Source of the DNA: PALSA-1006 sp037140475
Lineage (GTDB): Bacteria > Pseudomonadota > Gammaproteobacteria > Burkholderiales > Gallionellaceae
DNA length: 64,000 nt
NCBI GenBank assembly: GCA_037140475.1
Contig: JBAXEJ010000004.1
Location: 8,013-72,012 of the forward strand
Direction of reading: 5' to 3'
Both the position numbers and the translations under genes were made by a program. Below the pieces are notes generated by a model, which was not told the DNA's origin, did no database searches, and saw only the letters and a list, made by a program, of their open reading frames with translations. Positions within the stretch are counted from its first letter, which is position 1. Each line of letters starts with the position of its first letter. Positions 8,728-17,601 of the stretch are shown one piece after another.

Positions 8728-9813
8728 TTATTGCTGCTCTGACTTTGGAATAGACCAAAGTCCGTTTTCTAACACGTTCACTTTGTAACCCGCTTGCGCC
8801 AAAATAAAAGCGGCGGCGGCACTACGGCGACCACTCTGGCAATAGGCAATATAAGGTACATCTTTACTTAACGCGCCAACCGCATTGCGGATATCGTTTA
8901 GCGGCACATTAATCGCCCCGGGTAGTTTGTCAAAACGGTACTCTGGAGGATGTCGCACGTCTAACCAAACAGCCCCCGTCGCCACTTCTTTTTTGGCCTC
9001 GGCATAGCTAATTTTATGCAACAGAGGTTCTTGCATCAGCTCAAGAAAGTCTTGCTTCTTGAGTCTAAGCAGGACTCCATTACTTCTCATGGTCACGGTC
9101 GCATTGCGTTTTGAATTTGAGATGAGCGCCTCTTCGCCGAATACATCGCCGGCTTTAAGTTCGGCCAACACCATCTGAGTTCCACCGACCATTCGCGTCA
9201 CTTGAGCACGTCCGCTCTCAATCAAATAGTAGTAATCACCCTCACCCCCTTCATGGATGATGACTTCTTTATCCCACACCGCCACCACTTCGATGCGTTC
9301 TAGCAGCATGCCAATGTTGGCTGAGGGCAAATGGGCAAATGGGCTGTTATGCAGATTTTCAGCACTAAACATGCCCGAATTTAATAATCGCTTAACCACC
9401 GTATCCGCGTTTTTTTTCGCCTGAGGTGCTTTGCTTTCATCGTGATAGGAAAACTGATCCCAGGTAATCATCTGATCGAGCAGCTCATCATCCACTCGTA
9501 ATAGCTGAATGCGAGTGAGCGCCTTGGCTGAATTAATATTGGGCTGGCGCTTGCCAATAGGATGGCGAGCCCACTCAGAGTCTGCACACATAACCACATT
9601 ATTGCCATCAGCATAATTAATTTCGAGCTCGCCTCTCACCAGATAGACTGACTGTCCTTGCAACGAACGGCCCGCGAATGGGTCTTGCCCCTGTGCAATA
9701 GTTTCCAAATGACAATACTCAAGCAACTCTCTTAGCCGCGAAGGACCAAATGACGAGATGGGCTCTAAGGCTGCAAGCACTCGAATATCTAAAATATCAT
9801 GCATACGACTCAA
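8728..9813 (-). CDS. Cyclic-nucleotide-binding domain protein with C-terminal rhodanese domain
   Basis: This 361-residue protein starts with a region (about 15-125) that looks like a diverged CRP-like beta-roll. A canonical cyclic-nucleotide-binding domain follows at about 140-260, with the phosphate-binding cassette GDVFGEEALISNSKRNATV. A rhodanese domain lies at about 268-355 (WLDVRHPPEYRFDKLPGAINVPL) with the active-site loop YCQSGRRSAAAA. There is no helix-turn-helix, so it is not a transcription factor. It more likely senses cAMP and controls a partner or a persulfide/redox reaction. The gene sits between the phosphodiesterase gene (12 bases upstream) and the GAF-ATPase gene (19 bases downstream), so it is a natural reader for the cyclase in the same run. 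Confidence 0.88.
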   Translation of the reverse strand: MSRMHDILDIRVLAALEPISSFGPSRLRELLEYCHLETIAQGQDPFAGRSLQGQSVYLVRGELEINYADGNNVVMCADSEWARHPIGKRQPNINSAKALTRIQLLRVDDELLDQMITWDQFSYHDESKAPQAKKNADTVVKRLLNSGMFSAENLHNSPFAHLPSANIGMLLERIEVVAVWDKEVIIHEGGEGDYYYLIESGRAQVTRMVGGTQMVLAELKAGDVFGEEALISNSKRNATVTMRSNGVLLRLKKQDFLELMQEPLLHKISYAEAKKEVATGAVWLDVRHPPEYRFDKLPGAINVPLNDIRNAVGALSKDVPYIAYCQSGRRSAAAAFILAQAGYKVNVLENGLWSIPKSEQQ

Positions 9814-9825
9814 TTTATCCTTGTG

Positions 9826-10590
9826 TTAAAACTCGAACTCTTGTCCGTTTTGGAGCATTTTAGGAATAAAGCCAACGACGCATTCACTAATTTCCTGCAT
9901 CGTCAACTCCACCTCACCTGGTTTTAAATGCGTGATATAAATTTGCGGATTACGTTTGAGCTTAACGATGTCTTTAGCCAACAGGCTTGGACAAAAATGT
10001 TTAGACATCAGTGCTAAATCCAACTCAGCATTTGAGAATGCGGTTTCCACGATTAGGTATTGCAAATTTTCAATACTATTCAAGGTGTCCCACAGTGCAG
10101 AACACACCGAGGTGTCGCCGCTAAACGCTAAACTCGCCACTCCGCTATCCAATAAAAATCCAACTGCAGGCACAACGTGGTTAGCAGGTATTGCGGTAAC
10201 CTTACGTCCCTGCAAATCAACAGTTTTGCCTAGCTCTATCGCCTCATAACGCAAACAAGGCTGTTGCGCATTAGGGATCACGCTGAAGTCAGGCCAGATC
10301 GACCAATTAAAAATATGCTGCTTAAGAGTGGCGATGGTTTCTGCAGTTGCGTGAACAGTTAGCGGTTTATCTCTCATAGCCCCAACGCTATCAACCAGCA
10401 AAGGGATACACGCCACATGGTCCAAGTGGGAATGGGTGACAAAAACATGGTCGATCAAAATCATCTCAGCCAAACTTAAATCACCCACCCCGGTTCCTGC
10501 ATCAATCAATATATCGTGATCGAGCAACATCGAAGTCGTGCGCAAGTTTCCACCTATTCCGCCACTGCAACCTAGAATTCTTAACTTCAT
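9826..10590 (-). CDS. Class II 3',5'-cyclic-nucleotide phosphodiesterase (metallo-beta-lactamase fold)
   Basis: This 254-residue protein has the metallo-beta-lactamase fold. It carries LGCSGGIGG near the start, the metal motif VTHSHLDHVACIP (H-x-H-x-D-H), a further Asp in FSGDTSVC, and a C-terminal HLKPGE, an arrangement seen in class II cyclic-nucleotide phosphodiesterases (yeast PDE1, Vibrio CpdP type). Such enzymes hydrolyse cAMP or cGMP. Its position between an adenylate cyclase and a cyclic-nucleotide-binding protein strongly favours cAMP over other metallo-beta-lactamase substrates. There is no signal peptide, so it is cytoplasmic. The family could also be read as a generic metal-dependent hydrolase, but the context makes that less likely. 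Confidence 0.8.
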   Translation of the reverse strand: MKLRILGCSGGIGGNLRTTSMLLDHDILIDAGTGVGDLSLAEMILIDHVFVTHSHLDHVACIPLLVDSVGAMRDKPLTVHATAETIATLKQHIFNWSIWPDFSVIPNAQQPCLRYEAIELGKTVDLQGRKVTAIPANHVVPAVGFLLDSGVASLAFSGDTSVCSALWDTLNSIENLQYLIVETAFSNAELDLALMSKHFCPSLLAKDIVKLKRNPQIYITHLKPGEVELTMQEISECVVGFIPKMLQNGQEFEF

Positions 10591-10643
10591 CGTTGAACCA
10601 TCCCTGGCCGATTAAATTGCTAACTTAATATGTAGTTAGTAAT

Positions 10644-12863
10644 TTATTTTGTTTTAAATACAAATACGCCATCCCACTCACTACCTGGCGGATTCTGACG
10701 GAAGTAAACAACACGTTCCGCATAGACTTGATACAGCTTTTCTTGCGGAGACATTTTTTGCAAATTGAATAACTGCAACTCAGCCTGATCCCATTCTTGT
10801 TTGCGATAGGATCGTAGTGCTTGATGAAACAACTTCATTTCTTCCAAGGTATCTTTTTCGAGTTGTCCTGTCAGACCCATCGGCTGAAAAATCGCAACGG
10901 GCTTATCCTTACCTTTGACCCGCACCAAATCGAGCTCGCGATACACAAAGTCAGGTGCAACCTCCTTGGTCTTTTCACCGACAACTATGCCAACACCATA
11001 TTCTTTGGTAATGCCTTCCAATCGCGAAGCCAAGTTCACTGCATCGCCCATTACGGTATAGGCGACACGCACCTCGGAGCCCATGTTGCCTACACTCACC
11101 ATTCCAGTATTGATACCCACACCAATATGTATGGGAGGCCAACCACGTTCTTTAAAGTGTGGTTGCAACGCCTCTAATGTTTGCAACATTTCCAAGCCCG
11201 CCACAATCGAATGATGCGCATGATTTGCATCCGGCAGCGGAGCCCCCCAAAACGCCATGATGCAGTCGCCCATATATTTGTCGATGGTGCCACGATGCTT
11301 ATAAACAACGCGTGACAGCGGTGTCAAAAACTCATTCATCAACAATGAAAGCTCTTTAGGATCTAGCCCTTCTGAAATAGTGGTAAAGCCTCGCACGTCA
11401 GAAAATAGAGTGGTCATCTCACGCCCCTCTCCTTCCATTGAAACGCTTTCTGGACGCTCACTCATTTCGCTGACCACTTCTTTCGGCACGTACTGTCCAA
11501 ACAGATTAGTAATTTGCCGCTTAGTGCGCGATTCCACGAAATAACCATAGGACATATTAAGTGCAAAAAGTGCAACGATCATCATTAGGCCGCCGCCCAG
11601 GGGTAACGCAATATTGCCGTATTGCCACACGCCGCCGTTAATGACCACTGTCGCAATCAATATAACAACTGTCACCAAAGTATTCTGCAAGGGGTTGAGC
11701 AAAGGCAGTATAAAAGCCATGGCAATCCCCACCAGGAGTATGAGCAAAACCTCCACGCCAAGGACATATGGCGGGTTAGATTTAATCGATTGATTGAGAA
11801 TGCCACTAATCATGTTCGCGTGAATCTCAACTCCCGGGAATACTTCATCCACAGGTGTTGCTCGCAAATCCAATAAACCTGGCGCGGTGGTTCCGATCAA
11901 AATTATTTTATTTTTTAAATCATCTAGCGCCACGCGCTCTTTCAAGACGTCTACTACCGAAATATATTTAAAGGTATTACGTCCACCACTATAGGGCACT
12001 AGCGCATCTACCTTTGCATCCACAGGAATACTCAACTTACCCTGCGAGGTAGCTAGCTCTAACCACTCCAAGCCAGCATAATCTTTTGCATTTGCGCCCT
12101 CGCCATAGCCAGGAATTAGTTGCGGTGAACCCAAGGCCGTACGCACAACCGCCAGCGACAATGACTCATAGTAAGCGCCTGCATATTCCACCACCATGGG
12201 AATGCGCCTAACAATGCCGTCGAAATCCACCTGCGGATTAAAGTGCCCTGCTGATGCGGCATTCGCTTGAAACTCGGAAAGATTCGCACCATAGCCCTCC
12301 CATTTCGAAAAATTAATGGGGCGACCTTTAAATGAACCCGCTTCAAAAACTGGCGCTGGCAAAGCTCCCGAAACATCTTTTGCAGAATTGAAGTAATACC
12401 CCAAAACAATATTTCTCTGCTTCATCTTATTGACGAACAGATTGTCATATTCAAGTTGAGGTTTGATCTGAGATAAAACTGACTGAAACTGAGCGACATC
12501 TTTGAGTTGATTTTTACCCAATTCCTGCAAAACTTTAAGACCGGAACTACTATCTCTTTCGGCAAATACGACGTCGAAGCCTACGACTGCAACATTATAT
12601 TTGTCGAATAGCTTGTCCATCAGTGAAGCAAGCTTGTCACGACCCCAAGGCCAACGCCCTTCTTCTTTTAGACTTTTCTCATCAATATCTAAAATAACGA
12701 TACGATCATCGCTCACGTGTGGCAAAGTCAGACGCAAGCGCGTGTCATACAATTTTGCTTCTACAAAACTAACGAAACCAAGCTGATAAAACCTTGCTGC
12801 GTTGCCGAGGAAGAGAAAGACGATAGCGAGGCCGAGTGCAATTAACAGTGCATGCTTTTTCAC
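10644..12863 (-). CDS. CHASE2-domain class III adenylate cyclase
   Basis: This 739-residue membrane sensor begins with a signal-anchor helix (about 5-22), followed by an extracytoplasmic CHASE2 domain at about 30-350 (YDTRLRLTLPHVSDDRIVIL, PWGRDKLASLMDKL). Three transmembrane helices follow at about 365-440, and a class III cyclase domain lies at about 480-665. Catalytic features are the metal Asp in LFSDVRGFTT, KYMGDCIMAFWG (substrate-binding Lys plus metal Asp) and YTVMGDAVNLASRLEG, which supplies Thr, Asn and Arg. The Lys/Thr pair fits an adenylate cyclase of class IIIb. The C-terminal 70 residues are helical, with a TPR-like look. The start is GTG at 12863, preceded by GAGG. It makes the cAMP presumably read and degraded by the neighbouring products. 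Confidence 0.92.
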   Translation of the reverse strand: MKKHALLIALGLAIVFLFLGNAARFYQLGFVSFVEAKLYDTRLRLTLPHVSDDRIVILDIDEKSLKEEGRWPWGRDKLASLMDKLFDKYNVAVVGFDVVFAERDSSSGLKVLQELGKNQLKDVAQFQSVLSQIKPQLEYDNLFVNKMKQRNIVLGYYFNSAKDVSGALPAPVFEAGSFKGRPINFSKWEGYGANLSEFQANAASAGHFNPQVDFDGIVRRIPMVVEYAGAYYESLSLAVVRTALGSPQLIPGYGEGANAKDYAGLEWLELATSQGKLSIPVDAKVDALVPYSGGRNTFKYISVVDVLKERVALDDLKNKIILIGTTAPGLLDLRATPVDEVFPGVEIHANMISGILNQSIKSNPPYVLGVEVLLILLVGIAMAFILPLLNPLQNTLVTVVILIATVVINGGVWQYGNIALPLGGGLMMIVALFALNMSYGYFVESRTKRQITNLFGQYVPKEVVSEMSERPESVSMEGEGREMTTLFSDVRGFTTISEGLDPKELSLLMNEFLTPLSRVVYKHRGTIDKYMGDCIMAFWGAPLPDANHAHHSIVAGLEMLQTLEALQPHFKERGWPPIHIGVGINTGMVSVGNMGSEVRVAYTVMGDAVNLASRLEGITKEYGVGIVVGEKTKEVAPDFVYRELDLVRVKGKDKPVAIFQPMGLTGQLEKDTLEEMKLFHQALRSYRKQEWDQAELQLFNLQKMSPQEKLYQVYAERVVYFRQNPPGSEWDGVFVFKTK

Positions 12864-12914
12864 TCAAACCTCGTCATATGAATTAAAAAATGTTTGATCG
12901 CTCAATGTACTAAA

Positions 12915-13661
12915 TCAAGCTTTAAAATAAAACTCCATTTTCACGCCGGCCAACTCAATGATGTCATGATCATTAAGTTGGTGCGGTTGCTCTCCGGTCG
13001 AGGCTCCATTCACCATCGGGAATTTTGCACCTTCAACATGAGTAATAAAGAAACCATGCGGACGCTTAGCCAGTACAGCAACTTGAACGCCGGGCTTACC
13101 TAAAGTAGTCAAACTTTTGACCAACTCAAGCTCTTTACCTGCATTGGGTCCATTCAAAATTTGCACTGCGGCAACCTGACTTACGGCCGCTGGCGCTGCT
13201 GCCGCAACCTCTCCATCAGTGCCGGCAACAAATTTCCCCGTCACATCCCCTACCCCAACATTAGTTTGAGTGCGAGTAAAATCGCTCGTCTCGGCCCCTG
13301 CTTGGGAAGTCTTAACCGGCCTGCTCAACACCATCGTTTTTTCAAAATCAGCTGACGGAGCTTGCGCTGGCTGATCATTCAAATATTTCAGCTTATATTT
13401 TCCAATTTCAATGAGGTCATTATTTTGCAGGAAGTGCTTTTTAGTCGCTGTTCCATTTACTGCAAGACCATTTGTACTTTCCAAATCCTCTAGAAAGGAG
13501 TCATTCAGAATCGTAATGATCGCCGCGTGCTCGCTACTAATCGCTAAGTTGTCGATCACAATGTCGTTATGCGGTTTACGACCGATTGTCGTGCGCTCTT
13601 TATTTAGCACATACTCTTTCAGCACCACGCCATCCATGCTGAGTATCAATTTAGCCGGCAT
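12915..13661 (-). CDS. Protein with two FHA domains
   Basis: This 248-residue soluble protein has a clear N-terminal forkhead-associated domain at about 5-95 (TTIGRKPHNDIVIDNLAISS, EHAAI, DLESTNGLAVNG), with the Arg, Ser-x-x-His and Asn residues that bind phosphothreonine. A linker with the threonine-rich segment TSDFTRTQTNVG follows. The second FHA-like domain at about 165-245 (LTTLGKPGVQVAVLAKRPHG) has lost the typical GR and SxxH residues. Two-headed FHA proteins beside Hanks kinases commonly act as adaptors and kinase substrates. It starts 17 bases after the PP2C gene and 51 bases before the cyclase gene. The linker threonines would be natural sites for the upstream kinase (inference). 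Confidence 0.88.
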   Translation of the reverse strand: MPAKLILSMDGVVLKEYVLNKERTTIGRKPHNDIVIDNLAISSEHAAIITILNDSFLEDLESTNGLAVNGTATKKHFLQNNDLIEIGKYKLKYLNDQPAQAPSADFEKTMVLSRPVKTSQAGAETSDFTRTQTNVGVGDVTGKFVAGTDGEVAAAAPAAVSQVAAVQILNGPNAGKELELVKSLTTLGKPGVQVAVLAKRPHGFFITHVEGAKFPMVNGASTGEQPHQLNDHDIIELAGVKMEFYFKA

Positions 13662-13678
13662 ATCATCAATCCCCGTAG

Positions 13679-14506
13679 TTAATTCTTAAACCAAGACAAT
13701 AATTTTTGCACCCATCCACTCGGGGTTGCAAATTTACCATTTACTTTCACTAAGATAACGGAGACATTATCGCGTCCGCCGTTGTCGTTTGCCATTTGTA
13801 TCAGCTGAGTTGCGGCTAAGGGCAAGTTAGCCCGCAACATTTGCAATGTCGAACCAATATCTTCGTCTTCGACCATATCATTCAATCCATCAGAGCAGAG
13901 TAAATAAACATCGCCCACCTGCAAATCATGAATATGGATTTCAACATCTACGTCATCATCAATACCCACGGCACGTGTGACTAAGTTTTTATTCTTAGAA
14001 GTACGCGCATCTTGTTTACTGATCATGCCGCTATCAATTTGCTCTTGCAGCAAAGAGTGATCGCGCGTGATGGTTTCAAATGTTTCACCTCGCAGGCGGT
14101 ACATTCGAGAATCACCCACATGCGCAACTGCCACCCGATCATCATAAAACAACGCCGCCACTATCGTTGTTCCCATGCCGGAATATTGCGGCTGGCTTTC
14201 TGCGGCATGAAAAATAGAGGAGTTCGCTTTTTGCACATTATCGCGCAACAAAACTACCGCTTCATCCTCGCCGCTAAAAGCATCTTGCTCTTCAGGCTTT
14301 ACGCTTTCCAAACGATGCTTAATCTCAGTTGCCACAACTGAAACCGCAATGCCGCTGGCCACCTCGCCAGCATTGTAGCCCCCCATACCGTCTGCCAAAA
14401 CCACCAGGCCTGACGGCAAATCAAACGCCACACTATCTTCGTTGTGAGACCTGACCATTCCTGGATGGGTCTGACTTACCATCTCTAGCGCGTCTTGTAT
14501 TTTCAC
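13679..14506 (-). CDS. PP2C-type serine/threonine protein phosphatase
   Basis: This 275-residue protein carries the ordered PP2C motifs: RSHNEDSV, VLADGMGGYNAGEVAS (metal Asp and DGMGG), GMGTTIVAALF, HVGDSRMYRL, DHSLLQEQ, LCSDGLNDMV and GGRDNVSVILV. All metal-binding Asp residues appear present. It resembles the Stp1/PrpC enzymes that reverse Hanks-type kinases. The GTG start at 14506 is chosen because it follows a good ribosome site (GGGGTGG) just upstream. An ATG at 14551 would overlap the kinase gene and lacks a comparable site. Only about 23 bases separate it from the kinase stop, so kinase and phosphatase are co-expressed. Confidence 0.93.
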   Translation of the reverse strand: MKIQDALEMVSQTHPGMVRSHNEDSVAFDLPSGLVVLADGMGGYNAGEVASGIAVSVVATEIKHRLESVKPEEQDAFSGEDEAVVLLRDNVQKANSSIFHAAESQPQYSGMGTTIVAALFYDDRVAVAHVGDSRMYRLRGETFETITRDHSLLQEQIDSGMISKQDARTSKNKNLVTRAVGIDDDVDVEIHIHDLQVGDVYLLCSDGLNDMVEDEDIGSTLQMLRANLPLAATQLIQMANDNGGRDNVSVILVKVNGKFATPSGWVQKLLSWFKN

Positions 14507-14529
14507 ACTCCACCCCTGCAATTCAATAT

Positions 14530-17061
14530 TTAGTGCAAAGTCGCCGCACACTGGCGTATCGCCTCTGCCATTTCCTGTCCGGTTTGAAAACGATCTTCTA
14601 CTTTTTTTGCCAGCGCCTTATTGATTACGTCAACGACACAGGCTGGCACATCTGGGCTAATCGTACGAATATCTGCATGCGGCTCATTCGCAATTCGGAA
14701 CATCAGTTGCGCCATTGAGTCTCCCTCAAAGGGTAGCTTACCACACACCATTTGATACAAACTCGCTCCCAAGGAGAACAAGTCTGACTGCCCCTCAATT
14801 TTGGTACCCGCCAATTGCTCTGGTGACATATAGGAGGGCGTCCCCAATACCATGCCCGTTTTGGTTTTGGACGAATCAGTGATTCGTGCAATACCAAAAT
14901 CGGTCACCTTAGCCGTGTCACTTTCCATGTCATACATGATATTTGCCGGTTTAATGTCGCGGTGCACCACATGGAGCGTGTGCGCATAGCCAAGCGCATC
15001 AGCTACGCGTGCAATGATACTCAACACTTTAGGCAAAGGCAGCAAATTATCCCGCTTGGTGTAGGGGACGAGATCCTTCCCTTTTAAGAACTCCATCGCT
15101 ATGTAAGCTAGATCGTGCTCTTCGCCCGCATCGTACATCGTCACGATATTCGGATGATTTAAACGGCCCGCAGTTTCTGCCTCGCGGAAGAAGCGCGCCT
15201 TAACATCTTCCAGCTCATCCGCATCGAACTCTTGCGACAAATTCATGGTTTTGATGGCCACCACGCGGCTAATTTTGGGATCTTTGCCGAGATAGACCAC
15301 GCCCATCGCGCCCTTGCCCAGCTCTTTTTCGATTTCGTAACGACCCAACATTGGTTTACTGACGCCGGCCTTGTCCAACATCATCGTGCTCGCATTACTC
15401 TTGCCCGATGCCCCTCCCAAAATGACCGTTTCAGACATTGTCTTAGCTTGACTCATGCGCTGCTCTAAATCACGGAATTTTGGGTTGTAGTCAGTCATGT
15501 ATTTAAACACTGACTCCGCCTTATTAAACTGGCGCTTGCGCTCAAAGTCTAAACCCAAGTTATACAACACATCCATCAAGCTATCGTCAATAGGCACTTT
15601 GCGCAGCTTATCAAATGCAATATCCAGTTGACCTTGCCCTTGAAAAGCCAACCCCAACATGCGGTTACTTTCAGCGGAGTCGGCATCCGATTTAATCTTG
15701 CCTTGCTCAGTCACTAAGAAGCGTTTGGTCGTCAACAATAAATGGCCCACCAACAACAAAGCCGCCGGCAACATCAACTGTATCCAAAGTGCTTGCGTGG
15801 TCATCAACACAAAGTGACTAGTCAAAAGAGAAACAAACAAAACGACCGTCACAATTGCTCCAATACCAGCACTCAGCCGGGGCAATAGTAAAATGAGATA
15901 CAACGCGATCAGCAAAAAGATACCTGTTTGCGCCCAAAACGCCCAGCTCGGCACCACAAAGAAATCCTGTTTGAGAATGCTCGAAATAGAATGCGCCAAA
16001 GTAACCACAGGCGACATCCCGGCAGAAACTGGCGTCACCTGTAGTGCGCCGACACCCGCAGCTGTTGCACCGATGAGCACAATTTTGTCGCGATATTTAT
16101 CGGCAGGAATTTTTCCCGACAGCACATCGTAGAACGAATCCACTTGAAACGCGGGCTTCCCGTCACGGTCGCTATAAAAATAAGTGTGCATGCGCGACAA
16201 GGGGTCCGTCACGATATTTAAGCTACCAATCTTCACACTCTGCCCAAGATTAACTTGAATATCTTTTGGCTCAAGATTCAAACTTTTGGCCGCCAACATC
16301 AATGACAACGAAGGGTAAAACTGATCGAAATAATTCAACACGAGCGGCTCAGTGCGAATACCCCCATCGATATCCGGTGTGACATTGAGGTGGCCGATAG
16401 CAACTGCCAATGAGCCCAAAATCGGAATAGGCACCTGTGCGCCGTTGCTCTGGATGGGGAACATCCCCGGAGTGCCTTCTTTGATATTCGCCAAACCGTT
16501 TTTCAACACATACTCTGGCAGAGGGTTACTTGGCCTGCCTTGCGGCTCGCCTAATTCGAAATACATGCCTAACAACACCGAATTCGCCTTGGCCATACTT
16601 TCAGCCAATTTCATGTCGTTATCGAGGTGTGACATCGCTTCCAGCAAGATCAGATTCAACTGTTCCCACTCGACCGGATTAGATTCTTTAATCGTTGAAG
16701 TTGCGAGAACAGTCGCCAGTTTATTGACATATTCCAAGCCTGCATCAACTTGCGGCTCAGAGAAAAACACGGTATTACCGATGACTTTGGCATGACCACT
16801 CGCCAAAATATCTAACAACTTACCTTGGGTCTCACGTGGCCAAGGCCAGCGTCCAAGGTTGGCAATGCTGTCATCGTCAATCGCGATGATGGCGATTTTG
16901 TCACTCGCCACACGAGAAGAAGCGCGCACGCCAATGTCATAAGCCTTGCGCTCAAGGCTTTGCATCAAATCAGAGTTCGCCGTCGCCAAAAACACCAATG
17001 CAACTAGTACGCCAACAAACCAATCGGCTTTGAAGAACGTCACTTTTTTGATGTTAGCCAT
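14530..17061 (-). CDS. CHASE2-domain Hanks-type serine/threonine protein kinase
   Basis: This 843-residue membrane kinase has the inverse of the usual bacterial layout: the sensor is N-terminal and the kinase C-terminal. A signal-anchor helix (about 12-28) is followed by an extracytoplasmic CHASE2 domain at about 30-335 (YDIGVRASSRVASDKIAIIA, GRWPWPRE), three membrane helices at about 360-450, two TPR-like helical repeats at about 470-545 and the kinase domain at about 576-835. Kinase motifs are LGKGAMGVVYLG, VVAIKTMNL, VHRDIKPANIM, VTDFGIARI and GTPSYMSPEQLAG, so it should be active and have a phosphorylatable activation loop. It is the first gene of the signalling run, with ribosome site AAAGGTGG. 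Its sensor is the same type as that of the cyclase, so both may respond to one envelope signal. Confidence 0.93.
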   Translation of the reverse strand: MANIKKVTFFKADWFVGVLVALVFLATANSDLMQSLERKAYDIGVRASSRVASDKIAIIAIDDDSIANLGRWPWPRETQGKLLDILASGHAKVIGNTVFFSEPQVDAGLEYVNKLATVLATSTIKESNPVEWEQLNLILLEAMSHLDNDMKLAESMAKANSVLLGMYFELGEPQGRPSNPLPEYVLKNGLANIKEGTPGMFPIQSNGAQVPIPILGSLAVAIGHLNVTPDIDGGIRTEPLVLNYFDQFYPSLSLMLAAKSLNLEPKDIQVNLGQSVKIGSLNIVTDPLSRMHTYFYSDRDGKPAFQVDSFYDVLSGKIPADKYRDKIVLIGATAAGVGALQVTPVSAGMSPVVTLAHSISSILKQDFFVVPSWAFWAQTGIFLLIALYLILLLPRLSAGIGAIVTVVLFVSLLTSHFVLMTTQALWIQLMLPAALLLVGHLLLTTKRFLVTEQGKIKSDADSAESNRMLGLAFQGQGQLDIAFDKLRKVPIDDSLMDVLYNLGLDFERKRQFNKAESVFKYMTDYNPKFRDLEQRMSQAKTMSETVILGGASGKSNASTMMLDKAGVSKPMLGRYEIEKELGKGAMGVVYLGKDPKISRVVAIKTMNLSQEFDADELEDVKARFFREAETAGRLNHPNIVTMYDAGEEHDLAYIAMEFLKGKDLVPYTKRDNLLPLPKVLSIIARVADALGYAHTLHVVHRDIKPANIMYDMESDTAKVTDFGIARITDSSKTKTGMVLGTPSYMSPEQLAGTKIEGQSDLFSLGASLYQMVCGKLPFEGDSMAQLMFRIANEPHADIRTISPDVPACVVDVINKALAKKVEDRFQTGQEMAEAIRQCAATLH

Positions 17062-17161
17062 GCCCCACCTTTGTCATTCTGTTTTCCTCTTCGCCAGATA
17101 CTAAAACATTTTTCAATGGCAAACTATAGCGATCTGATTTAATTGAATTATCTAGATATTT

Positions 17162-17587
17162 TTATTTGACGAGCAAAACAGGGACTTTTGCCAAATGAAC
17201 AACTTTACTTGCTACAGAACCTAACAACAGTGTGGATAAAGACGTTTCACCATGTGCGCTCATCACAATTTGCTCAACCTGATGCTCTTGAGCGTATTGC
17301 ACCACGCCCTCAGCAGGCGAGCCCACACTTACATGATAGGTGTAAGCCAAGCCAACCTTGTCTAGCTTAGCTCGCGCCTGAGTGAGTGCCACAGCCCCCT
17401 GCTCACGATAATAATCATTGATCGTGTCTTGCCTGATGAATAACTTAACGTTACCCGACGCCAGTTTCCACTGCACATTGAGCAAGCAAATTTGCGGTGG
17501 CTCTTTGAATTGAGCTGCATTAGCAATCACATAATCTACCGCACGCTCAGCATTGATGGAGCCATCTACTGGAATCAATATTTTCAT
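17162..17587 (-). CDS. Universal stress protein (UspA family)
   Basis: This 141-residue single-domain protein has the UspA fold: MKILIPVDGSINAERAVDYV at the N terminus and the C-terminal nucleotide-binding motif SAHGETSLSTLLLGSVASKV followed by VPVLLVK. The G-2x-G-9x-G-S/T pattern typical of ATP-binding members is only partly kept (HGETSLSTLLLGS), so nucleotide binding is uncertain. The ATG at 17587 follows GAGGA. It lies 14 bases after the terC stop and is probably the last gene of the sucCD-terC transcript. A gap of 100 bases then separates it from the CHASE2 kinase and may hold that gene's promoter. I could not fix convincing boxes in it. Confidence 0.88.
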   Translation of the reverse strand: MKILIPVDGSINAERAVDYVIANAAQFKEPPQICLLNVQWKLASGNVKLFIRQDTINDYYREQGAVALTQARAKLDKVGLAYTYHVSVGSPAEGVVQYAQEHQVEQIVMSAHGETSLSTLLLGSVASKVVHLAKVPVLLVK

Positions 17588-17601
17588 TTCACTTTCCTCA
17601 C

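Noticed and set aside
17062..17161. Clear sigma70 promoter for the CHASE2 kinase run
   Set aside because: Several partial boxes occur, but none has both a good -35/-10 pair and proper spacing, so no site was assigned.
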